From the IMG/VR virus record IMGVR_UViG_3300035689_000100, positions 1 to 21,820 of that record: a DNA stretch of 21,820 bases, one strand, 5' to 3'. A program made the translations under genes and the position numbers. The notes below the pieces were generated by a model that saw only the letters and a program-made list of their open reading frames with translations, was not told the origin of the DNA and made no database searches. Position 1 is the first letter of the stretch. Every line of letters begins with the position of its first letter. Below, one piece after another: positions 7,178 through 14,266 of the stretch. The stretch comes from a virus.

Positions 7178-9030
7178 TGCATTATCTCTGGCTTGCCATT
7201 TCGAATGATAACCCTACGGCCATCGGGAAGCGTTCCAGTTTGTCCCTCTTGAGGTGTGGCGTTTTGCTGTTGTTGATTATTTATTTGGCTGTTGTTTTTT
7301 CTAAAGCTTTGACGTTCATTAGGGGTCATAATTTTCCCGTGAATGATCAAATCAAAATTTTCTTGAACCCTTCTAAGGTTTGTTAAGAATTGCGCTTCAC
7401 TTTGAGACTGCTCTAAACTTGCAACACTGTCTTGTAAAAGCTCAAGTTCTCTAACCGCAATACCACCTAATGCGGCCCCTGTTGGTGAAGCCTCGCGCAT
7501 TTTTTGCAGCTCGCCAAAGGCTGTTTTTGCTTTAATCGTGTTGAGAGTGTTCTTTAAATCGCTCGCATTCGTTGTAAATGGTACATAATCAGCAACGAAT
7601 TGACCGCCCTTGCCAACGGACGGCAAGCTTGATCCACTAACCAATTTTTGAGCGTCACCTATAGCGTCCGTTATGCTGTTATAAGATGATATTTCAGACC
7701 TTTTTTTAGCGCCCATCTTTTGTTGCTTTTCTAAAGCGTCTGCCTCTGCTTCACTGCCTTTAATTGGCCTAATCTCTACAATATCACCATTTTGATCACG
7801 TACGGCCTGATAACCAGCGGGAATAGTGCCCTCATTTTTATTAACAGGCCTTAACTTGCCTTGCGCCTCTGCATCGTACTTTTTAATTTGCGCCTCTTTT
7901 AAGCGCTGTTCAACATCATTGACGGGCTTGCTCATAATGATTTCGGCTTGCCCCGTGCGCGGGTCTGTTCTTAACAGTTGATCGCCAAAGGCTTGGAAGC
8001 CGTATGTTTCCTTTTGTTGCGCTTCAAGAGCTTCTTTACGCACTTTTAGTGCGCGTTCCATGAGAGGGCGGCTATCTGTCGCTTGAGCCTGTCTTGCAAG
8101 GGCTTGAGCGCGTGCCATAAGCTGTTGTGCATAGCTGCTTTGTTGAGGCTGTTGCCCTTGCTGTGGTGCAACAAAGCCTTGAGCAGGTGTTGCCCCTTGT
8201 GCTGGTGCAGATGCCTGTTGTTGACCGCCAACGCCAAACTCTTGCGCCGCACGCCTTGCTTGAGCAATCCTATTCTCAGCACCGTGAGCTAACATAGGAT
8301 TATTCCAAGTAAAGCCAGCGGGTCTGAAATAGCCGATTGCAGCCCTTGCCGCGTCTTCTGGTGTTTGCGCTTTTGCCAACGCTTGCCCTGCACGGCCTTC
8401 GGTTGTTTTTAATTCATGCGCAATAAATGCGCCTTGCACTTCTGGGTCACGCCAATCAAGCCCCTTTGATGCAGCAAAGCCCATGAGGTTTTTCGCACGG
8501 TCTTGATTCCATTGTGCAAGCCCAATGCTATCAGAGCCGTCTCGACCATCGCCACGATTGCGTGCGTCTGTTCTAAAATTGCTTTCTTGTGCAAGATTGC
8601 CTGTCAAGCCAACAGCAGCAACGGGAGAGATACCATTTTTAATAAGCGAGTTGTAAACTTTGCTTTTAATATCGCCTACACCGCCGCCTTGCATTGCTTG
8701 GAATGAAGGCATTTTAGGTTGAGCACTATCAAACGCCTGATCAATTCGAGGATTGCCTTGAGGCTCTTGTTGTGGCGCACCTAAGCCTAATGCAGCAACA
8801 GGTGAGGACGGTTGAGCTGCAATATTTTGATTTTGATCGCCGCCTCCCAATCCAAGAACAGATTGGAACTGACTTTGAAACTCACCTTTAATCGCGTCTG
8901 CTTCCTGCTTTTCTTTTAAGCGTTTTTGCCCACGCTCATAACCTGAAAAGAAAGCGTCAGGCATAGACGCAATCATGTTTGCTACGCCGTAGTCTTTTGT
9001 CGTAAAATCATAAAGAGGAATAGGTGGCAT
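7174..9030 (-). CDS. Ejection protein with phage tail lysozyme domain
   Basis: A 618-residue virion protein. Residues about 122-265 match the phage tail lysozyme family: VYNSLIKNGISPVAAVGLTG, then NLAQESNF with likely catalytic Glu149, SIGLAQWNQDR (168-178) and IAHELKTTEGRAG. It would cut peptidoglycan during DNA entry. Residues about 270-300 are Gln/Ala-rich linker. Residues about 440-575 form a helical module seen in other podovirus ejection proteins (MREASPTGAALGGIAVRELE, 511-530). Residues 95-101 (RIDQAFD) recur at residues 35-41 of the next protein. It starts in a TAATG overlap with the preceding gene and overlaps the following one by four bases. By position it corresponds to P22 gp20. 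The hydrolase call is strong; the ejection role is inferred from synteny. Confidence 0.87.
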   Translation of the reverse strand: MPPIPLYDFTTKDYGVANMIASMPDAFFSGYERGQKRLKEKQEADAIKGEFQSQFQSVLGLGGGDQNQNIAAQPSSPVAALGLGAPQQEPQGNPRIDQAFDSAQPKMPSFQAMQGGGVGDIKSKVYNSLIKNGISPVAAVGLTGNLAQESNFRTDARNRGDGRDGSDSIGLAQWNQDRAKNLMGFAASKGLDWRDPEVQGAFIAHELKTTEGRAGQALAKAQTPEDAARAAIGYFRPAGFTWNNPMLAHGAENRIAQARRAAQEFGVGGQQQASAPAQGATPAQGFVAPQQGQQPQQSSYAQQLMARAQALARQAQATDSRPLMERALKVRKEALEAQQKETYGFQAFGDQLLRTDPRTGQAEIIMSKPVNDVEQRLKEAQIKKYDAEAQGKLRPVNKNEGTIPAGYQAVRDQNGDIVEIRPIKGSEAEADALEKQQKMGAKKRSEISSYNSITDAIGDAQKLVSGSSLPSVGKGGQFVADYVPFTTNASDLKNTLNTIKAKTAFGELQKMREASPTGAALGGIAVRELELLQDSVASLEQSQSEAQFLTNLRRVQENFDLIIHGKIMTPNERQSFRKNNSQINNQQQQNATPQEGQTGTLPDGRRVIIRNGKPEIMQ

Positions 9031-9728
9031 TATTTACCCCCTGTGAAAATCTTTGTGAACATGCCACCACTGCCCATGCCAGACCCCATAAGCGACGCGA
9101 GAGCTTGGCCACCAGCCGCCCAGTTCGCTTCTTGCTTGGCCTTCACATCATCACCAGCTTTGAGCGCACCCATTCCCATACCTGTAATGTTGTTGATATT
9201 GTCTTGAATGGTTGAGCCGCGTTGATTGTAATAATTGCTTGCAAGTCCTGCCAAATTTCCGAGATTGTTGTTTCTCAGTTGCGCCGTCTGCAAACCGCGT
9301 TGATCCATATCGCCAAGCCGACCAAGATGATCGCCATAAGTTTTGTTATACAGCCCCGCCATATAGCTCATCACATCGGTGTCAGTATTTCCGCTATTAA
9401 GCATCCCACCCGCAGAAGCCTTGCGCAAAATGCCTTGGCTATCCTGTTGAGCGTTGTCTTTCATTAATCTGGCAAGCGGAGAGCTTTGAAACATCCCTAG
9501 AGCGCTTTGATTGCCAGCCTCACCGCCCAAGCCAAGCGCATTAGAATAAGCCTCAGAACCCGCGCCGTATCTGTCAGCATACGGCTTGTAGTATTCATCA
9601 CCCTGTCCTAGGTAGCCCTTGGCCTCATTATAGCCTGTGTCATATTCACCGAGAACGCGCTTCTCACCGTCTTGAATGGTTTGAGCGCCCCACATCGCTG
9701 CATTGCGCGCACCTTTTGCACTTGGCAT
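9030..9728 (-). CDS. Ejection/internal virion protein, gp7-like, 232 aa
   Basis: A 232-residue protein in the position of P22 gp7 (229 residues), the first of three consecutive ejection proteins. The N-terminal half is helical and Tyr/Gly-rich (YDTGYNEAKGYLGQGDEYYKPYADRY). The middle has repeated Gly-Asn-Leu and LASNYYNQRG segments. The last 40 residues are Gly/Ala/Met-rich (AAGGQALASLMGSGMGSGG), suited to an amphipathic or membrane-inserting helix. There is no catalytic motif and no signal peptide. The start has AAGGA eight bases upstream, in a leader closely resembling those of the coat and head-fibre genes, suggesting strong translation. The ejection assignment rests on length, composition and order rather than a recognised motif. 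Confidence 0.7.
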   Translation of the reverse strand: MPSAKGARNAAMWGAQTIQDGEKRVLGEYDTGYNEAKGYLGQGDEYYKPYADRYGAGSEAYSNALGLGGEAGNQSALGMFQSSPLARLMKDNAQQDSQGILRKASAGGMLNSGNTDTDVMSYMAGLYNKTYGDHLGRLGDMDQRGLQTAQLRNNNLGNLAGLASNYYNQRGSTIQDNINNITGMGMGALKAGDDVKAKQEANWAAGGQALASLMGSGMGSGGMFTKIFTGGK

Positions 9729-9739
9729 GTTTTAAATCC

Positions 9740-10015
9740 TTACGTGAATTGGATGCTTTTAAGCGTGCCACCGTGATTGACCCACCAACGCACTTGACCG
9801 CTGGTTGTGTTCTCGAACACCCTTACATCGCCGTCTTGAATGTCACTTGTTGTTGGATCAGCCGCTAAAGATGTGATCTTCATCCTTGTTCTGATATCAC
9901 TCACGCACGCAAACATCGAATAGTTGAACGTGTAATAAATAGGATCAAACGTAGTCCCAACACCCGAAACAGGGCTTGAATTGATTTTCGGGATAGGCTG
10001 GAGTTCAATGCTCAT
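9740..10015 (-). CDS. Small hypothetical virion protein, 91 aa
   Basis: A 91-residue protein between the tail hub and the first ejection protein, the place held by genes 26 and 14 in P22. It overlaps the hub gene by four bases (ATGA), and its stop codon overlaps the Shine-Dalgarno of the next gene. The sequence is beta-rich, with TFDPIYYTFNYSMFACVSD near residues 22-40 and GQVRWWVNHGGTLKSIQF at the end. It has no coiled coil, so it does not look like a gp26 tail needle. A head-completion or tail-plug role is possible from position. No family is recognised. Confidence 0.7.
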   Translation of the reverse strand: MSIELQPIPKINSSPVSGVGTTFDPIYYTFNYSMFACVSDIRTRMKITSLAADPTTSDIQDGDVRVFENTTSGQVRWWVNHGGTLKSIQFT

Positions 10016-11433
10016 GCGTTTGCAAGCTTCACAATGTCAGCGTCAGCGGCATACAAAGTAAAATTAACGGGGTCTGAAACATCAATGCGCACTTGAGCGC
10101 CTTTGTTTGATATTTTGCCGAGCCTGTTAATTCTGATTTGAGCGCGATAATCGCCTTCTTTGCCGATTGAACGACGAATAGGGTTTTCAAACGTCACGCC
10201 ACCATTGCGCGATACGCTGATCATGCATTGCGGGTCTGTTTCAATAGGCACAGCACCCGTTCTAACGCCAACACCCGTGTTCATATCAATGTTGAGAGCG
10301 TGCCAGCTTGCGCCCGTTGAGAATGCACTCATAGTCGCGCTGATAACCGTTGCGATTAACGGATCGTTGCCTTCTTTGTAATATTCGGGATCAACGACAT
10401 ACATTTTGCCGTTGTAAGCATCGCCCACAAGCCAAGAGCCGAACGCCTTAACCGTGAATGAACCACGCCACCGCGATTGTTCATAACTTGTGCGCTCATA
10501 CCATCCGCCCGTTGAATAATCATATTCCCATGTCCACGACTGGCAGGAAAGCACCCAGCACGGATGACCCGCGTGCATATAAACACACGCTTCTAGCTCA
10601 TTCTTATCGACTAAATTCTCGATATCTCTTTCAACGGTGTGATTACTCACAGGCGTTGGTGTGTAGCCCCGCATTTGATAAACTTTATTATCATCACCGA
10701 CAAACATTGGGGGTTGCGTAAAGCCAGCCTCAAACCCCGCAACAGCAGATGATGACGCAATGCCATAAGAGAGCGTATCGAGGAACGTGAAGGGAAAGGC
10801 GACAAGGTTGCCCGTGTTGCGCCATATTTCCGTTGTTTCCTTGCCAAATGCGATCAGATCACGCCCTAAAGGTATTGCCCTCAAAAGACCGTCTGGTTTG
10901 CTTTCTGCAAAGGCAGTGTCAAGCGTATTGATTGCCGTATCGTTGAGCGCAGTCGTTCTCATGCGCCCATCGCCATAAACAAAGACGAAATAGCCACCCA
11001 AAAAACATACGGCTATTGGCGAGCCTACATCCGCGTCAGGATAACTTGCAGGAGCGCCGCTTGTCGTAAGCAAATAAGCCGTTGAGTCTGTTACAGCGAC
11101 AATATCAGGCGTAGGTGCTTTGTTATTGCGAGCAAAATAGACCTGACCAGTTCCAGACAGAACCCCTAGATCAGTCGATGAATAAGTGCCATCGCCATTG
11201 CTCGTGATATAAACAAGCCTGTTATCAAGCGCCGCTAGCACGTTCTCATTGATATTAAGAAAGCCGCGACAATGCGTGTAATTGGCTATCTCAACAATCT
11301 CACGCAAACCAGCAACGCGCTTTCTTGCAATGCGTCCATCGTTTAGCTTCTCGACGTATGTATTGATTAAGCGCCCCCCGCTTTCCGAAAACTCAGCAGG
11401 GCTTGAGAGCGTGGGTAAAGGAACGTCAACCAT
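10012..11433 (-). CDS. Packaged-DNA stabilisation / tail hub protein, P22 gp10-like
   Basis: A 473-residue protein matching the P22 gp10 family (472 residues), which binds the gp4 ring below the portal, closes the filled head and forms the hub for tail fibres. The sequence begins VPLPTLSSPAEFSESGGRLINTYVEK, as in family members. It then runs through repeated beta-blade-like segments (RLVYITSNGDGTYS, AYLLTTSGAP, FVFVYGDGRMRTT, LIAFGKETTEIWRNTG, KMYVVDPEYY). No signal peptide or membrane segment is present. It directly abuts the end of the gp4-like gene with no intergenic bases, consistent with the P22 order 5-4-10. Family and role are assigned with good confidence from synteny and pattern. Confidence 0.88.
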   Translation of the reverse strand: MVDVPLPTLSSPAEFSESGGRLINTYVEKLNDGRIARKRVAGLREIVEIANYTHCRGFLNINENVLAALDNRLVYITSNGDGTYSSTDLGVLSGTGQVYFARNNKAPTPDIVAVTDSTAYLLTTSGAPASYPDADVGSPIAVCFLGGYFVFVYGDGRMRTTALNDTAINTLDTAFAESKPDGLLRAIPLGRDLIAFGKETTEIWRNTGNLVAFPFTFLDTLSYGIASSSAVAGFEAGFTQPPMFVGDDNKVYQMRGYTPTPVSNHTVERDIENLVDKNELEACVYMHAGHPCWVLSCQSWTWEYDYSTGGWYERTSYEQSRWRGSFTVKAFGSWLVGDAYNGKMYVVDPEYYKEGNDPLIATVISATMSAFSTGASWHALNIDMNTGVGVRTGAVPIETDPQCMISVSRNGGVTFENPIRRSIGKEGDYRAQIRINRLGKISNKGAQVRIDVSDPVNFTLYAADADIVKLANA

Positions 11434-11787
11434 TTATGGATTGCGCCATAATATTTTAAGATGTCGCACTGGTCTTGTACGGTCTTCAATGTCGCGCAAA
11501 TCATCAAGCGCCGAAGCCTCAAGCGTTTTCATTTCAGCAAAGCTTTTGCCAAACCGCATCCCATATTTTGCCGCGACAAACTCACAAAACGGGATAAACC
11601 ATTGTTCATCAAGCTCACCATCTTGAACCTGATTAACGATGTCAGTAATTCTTTTTGATGCGAGATACTCAGCCGCCGCGTCTATATCAACAACGGCATT
11701 GTCCTCAGCAGACACAGGTTGCCCCACCCCGACAACGTTAAGGATTTGTAGAGCACCCTCAATGATGTCAGAGCGGGACTTAGTCAT
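11434..11787 (-). CDS. Head-to-tail adaptor, P22 gp4-like, 117 aa
   Basis: A 117-residue, mostly helical protein at the position of P22 gp4, the ring that binds under the portal after packaging. The N-terminus (SRSDIIEGALQILNVVGVGQPVSAED) has the helix and Gly-Gln turn typical of adaptor proteins. Later segments (AAEYLASKRITDIVNQVQ, FIPFCEFVAAKYGMRFG) continue the helical core. It is shorter than gp4 (166 residues) and lacks an obvious extra C-terminal domain. P22 gp4 also has muramidase activity, and no such site can be seen here. It starts in a TAATG overlap with the head-fibre-like gene and abuts gp10. The adaptor role is well supported by order. Confidence 0.75.
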   Translation of the reverse strand: MTKSRSDIIEGALQILNVVGVGQPVSAEDNAVVDIDAAAEYLASKRITDIVNQVQDGELDEQWFIPFCEFVAAKYGMRFGKSFAEMKTLEASALDDLRDIEDRTRPVRHLKILWRNP

Positions 11788-12089
11788 TATGCAGCGCCTT
11801 TATGAAGGCCGTAAGCAACAAGCGTTGAACGGATTTCATTCAGCTCAGCGGCAATAAATGCCAAGGCGTTCTTAATCGCCACAATATCAGCTTGAGCGTA
11901 TGCACCGCCCGCAGTAATAGCCGCAAATGTCGCAGCGCCAGTACCGCCCGTGCTGTCTGTAATAGCAGCAAGAGCAGCGCCAGAGCGTTGAACAATCGGG
12001 GTTGAGTTAAAGAAGGCAATTTTATCGGTAATGCTTTGGCCTAAAACTTGACCATCAGGATTACCGTCAGAGAGTTGACGTGCTGTCAT
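11787..12089 (-). CDS. Head fibre/decoration-like protein, 100 aa
   Basis: A 100-residue protein immediately after the coat gene. Residues about 26-60 are PIVQRSGAALAAITDSTGGTG followed by an Ala/Thr/Gly repeat. Residues 64-97 form a helix (YAQADIVAIKNALAFIAAELNEIRS). This arrangement matches small phage proteins usually annotated as head fibre or decoration proteins, which attach to the outside of the capsid through a trimeric helical stalk. AAGGA lies nine bases before the start, in a leader nearly identical to that of the coat gene, which suits a product made in quantity. The family resemblance is from memory and moderate. A tail adaptor accessory is the alternative. Confidence 0.68.
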   Translation of the reverse strand: MTARQLSDGNPDGQVLGQSITDKIAFFNSTPIVQRSGAALAAITDSTGGTGAATFAAITAGGAYAQADIVAIKNALAFIAAELNEIRSTLVAYGLHKGAA

Positions 12090-12127
12090 TTTAAAAAGTC
12101 CTTATAAATGATTGATCTGATTTAGGT

Positions 12128-13372
12128 TTATGTTCCAGAAACGCGAACGGCGAGACGTGGATCAATACACTTGAACCCGCAAAGAACGTCGAGACGATGG
12201 AAGGAAGTATCGTTCACGCCATCACGAACAGGCTCAAGCATGACGCTGATCCCGTCCTCGGTGATGCGCGAAACATCAACCGCACCCGCAGGGATTTCAC
12301 GCGGCACAAACACAATCGCCATCGAGTTTTTGTGATAAAACAAGTTCTGTTGATAGCCTGTGTTCGCCGTGCCTTTAACAGTGATTGGAGCATCATCTGC
12401 TGGGGCAGCGGTACAGTTTTGATGCACCCCAGACGAGATAATCGGGGGGCTGATTGTAAGCGTTGTTTCGTTTGCGCTGTTCGCATTCGTTGTCACATCA
12501 GCAACAAGCGTAAACTGCATGGGAAACCCAGTATTTTCTTTTGTGCGTGGGTTAACAGCGTTCACGCCTGAAATTGTAAACACATCGCCTTTTTTCAAGA
12601 CTTTTGTGGTTGACCAACCATCCGTTGCGAGCGTTTGCGACCACAAAGAAGAGGTTTTAACGCTATCATACGTCACGTTCTGGCTTGCACCACGAACAAG
12701 AGGCGTTCCGCCATGATCACCGACTGTGTGGATTTTCACAAAGTTAGATGACATAACGCCGACTTTATTGAGCATTGGTAACTTGCCTTCTTTAAGTGCG
12801 CGGTTCGTATCACCCGCAACAAAGAGAGACGGCAAAGCACCAACAAGCGCCGCATGATCTGTTTCATCAAGAACGGCAAAGCGGTTATCCATCGGGATTG
12901 CAAGCTTATTCATGCGGGTTGTGCCCACAAGGAAGTCAGAATAGCTGTCAATCGTGCTTCCAGCCGTGCCCACCCAGTTGTTAACGAACGGGTAAAACTC
13001 ACCCATCGCATCCGAGATGATTGTCTGAACAATGTTTGTTACAGCAGGTTTGATGAAGCGCTCGGTGAAGTTCTCAATGCTCAATGTGCGATCAGTTGTG
13101 CTAAAAGTCAGATCAGAGCCATAAGGCTTGTTAACTTTTAGATCGACACTGCCCTCAATGGACTCTTGAACAGACGCGACAACAGTGCGGCGCACCGATG
13201 GATCAACAGGACGACGAATTGTGATTGTGTCGCCTTCTTTGTAGCCATTTTTCTTAGCGCCAAAGTCTTCTTCATAACCACGATAAAACGTTTTTAAAAC
13301 GTCTGTCTCGTTTTTGAGAATAACCATTGCAGCTTTGGCAATGGTGTCATTTGTTAAAATATTGGAAGCCAT
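12128..13372 (-). CDS. Major coat protein, P22 gp5-like
   Basis: A 414-residue protein at the coat position, against 430 in P22. It resembles the P22 coat family. The N-terminal part has DTIAKAAMVILKNET and TITIRRPVDPSVRRT, the latter like the N-arm and E-loop of HK97-fold capsids. Residues about 235-300 (KVLKKGDVFTISGVNAVNP, then FTLVADVTT) look like the inserted beta-barrel I-domain. The C-terminus has ISVMLEPVRDGVNDTSFHRL and CIDPRLAVRV, the P-domain and A-domain strands. The start has AAGGA nine bases upstream in an AT-rich, unstructured leader, consistent with very high expression. It sits between scaffold and the head-fibre-like gene. Confidence in the coat call is high. Confidence 0.92.
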   Translation of the reverse strand: MASNILTNDTIAKAAMVILKNETDVLKTFYRGYEEDFGAKKNGYKEGDTITIRRPVDPSVRRTVVASVQESIEGSVDLKVNKPYGSDLTFSTTDRTLSIENFTERFIKPAVTNIVQTIISDAMGEFYPFVNNWVGTAGSTIDSYSDFLVGTTRMNKLAIPMDNRFAVLDETDHAALVGALPSLFVAGDTNRALKEGKLPMLNKVGVMSSNFVKIHTVGDHGGTPLVRGASQNVTYDSVKTSSLWSQTLATDGWSTTKVLKKGDVFTISGVNAVNPRTKENTGFPMQFTLVADVTTNANSANETTLTISPPIISSGVHQNCTAAPADDAPITVKGTANTGYQQNLFYHKNSMAIVFVPREIPAGAVDVSRITEDGISVMLEPVRDGVNDTSFHRLDVLCGFKCIDPRLAVRVSGT

Positions 13373-13399
13373 TTTATTAAATCCTTATTAAATTGGCTG

Positions 13400-14206
13400 T
13401 CAGATCAGACCTTTTTTTCTGAAAGCGTTTTCAAGGTCGCTGACTGACATTTCATTGGTTGATTTGGATGGAGATGTGCCGCCCTTAAGCGCCCCTGATG
13501 GAGCGGGAGCGTCTGTTTGTGTTTTTGATTTTGGTGATGACAGAGAGGCTTCAAGCCGACCGATTTCACGCGCCGCAGAGAGCGGGGACATGCTGTTGAT
13601 TTCGGCTAATTTTCGGGGGTTCGATGCAAAATGGTATTTTAAAAGAGCAGATTTATCGCTTTCAAGGATGATTGCGGCAACGTGATCTTTTGGCGCTTGG
13701 CCTTTGTAATTCGATATGACTTGATCATAATCAGGGATGACTTTTTTCGCTTCGCTCTCACGCATTTTGTGATCGCTAGCGAGCGTTTCAATCCGCTCAC
13801 GCTGGACTGCTTCAAGCTCTTCTTTTGCGTCAGCCGCTCTTATTTCAGACGTTGCTTTCTTGGCGACCCATTCACCACGGGCTGCCTCATAATCGTCATA
13901 GTCTGCATAATCGTCAAGCTTAGGCCGCTCTGTAGGCTCTGCGCTCTTTTCAAGTCTCTGATTTAATATCGAAATACGTTCTTCAAGCGCCGTGATTTTG
14001 TCGCGGTAACGTGATGACCTAGAGCGCTTTTTACGCGCTTCCTTGCCTTCGTCGCTTCCGTCTTCATCGCCCTCATGATCATCATCTTGAGGATTGTCTT
14101 GCTCTTGATCCGCATCGTTTTTAGACGCTTCATTATTAGGCTCTAAAGCAGCCTGTGAAGGCTTCTCCTCATCTAACTCTGGCGCACTAGTGTCTTGATC
14201 TGTCAT
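13400..14206 (-). CDS. Scaffolding protein
   Basis: A 268-residue capsid assembly scaffold, located between portal and coat as in P22 (303 residues there). Residues about 29-54 are strongly acidic (DADQEQDNPQDDDHEGDEDG). Residues 56-70 are basic. Residues 71-90 begin a predicted coiled coil (ITALEERISILNQRLEK) that continues in Glu/Lys-rich helices to about residue 160. The last ten residues, ENAFRKKGLI, form a short basic helix like the coat-binding end of P22 scaffold. Scaffold is expected inside the procapsid and leaves before packaging. The start codon lies 13 bases after the U7 run of a terminator-like hairpin and has only a weak Shine-Dalgarno, with an out-of-frame ATG between. Confidence 0.87.
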   Translation of the reverse strand: MTDQDTSAPELDEEKPSQAALEPNNEASKNDADQEQDNPQDDDHEGDEDGSDEGKEARKKRSRSSRYRDKITALEERISILNQRLEKSAEPTERPKLDDYADYDDYEAARGEWVAKKATSEIRAADAKEELEAVQRERIETLASDHKMRESEAKKVIPDYDQVISNYKGQAPKDHVAAIILESDKSALLKYHFASNPRKLAEINSMSPLSAAREIGRLEASLSSPKSKTQTDAPAPSGALKGGTSPSKSTNEMSVSDLENAFRKKGLI

Positions 14207-14219
14207 TGGTTTTGTCCAT

Positions 14220-14243
14220 AAAAAAAGCCCCTCTAAAGGGGCT
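14220..14243 (-). terminator. Rho-independent terminator before scaffold gene
   Basis: On the minus strand, AGCCCCT and AGGGGCT form a perfect seven-pair stem (loop TTAG), followed by seven T. It stands between the portal and scaffold genes. Full termination would cut off coat expression unless another promoter exists within the portal gene, so it may be an attenuator or an mRNA-processing or stability element. Its arm lengths, U-run length and distance to the start codon match the hairpin at 3727-3750. Confidence 0.82.
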
Positions 14244-14266
14244 GATCATTGCGAGAATGCCGCGCC

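Noticed and set aside
7174-9030. Lysis endolysin assignment for the lysozyme-domain protein
   Set aside because: The domain is in a 618-residue protein among ejection genes, with no holin or spanin nearby, so it is a virion hydrolase for entry rather than the lysis enzyme.
12197-12571. A 124-codon plus-strand ORF inside the coat gene
   Set aside because: It lies fully antisense to the well-supported coat gene, has many Arg/Cys/His residues typical of shadow frames, and shows no Shine-Dalgarno or family pattern.
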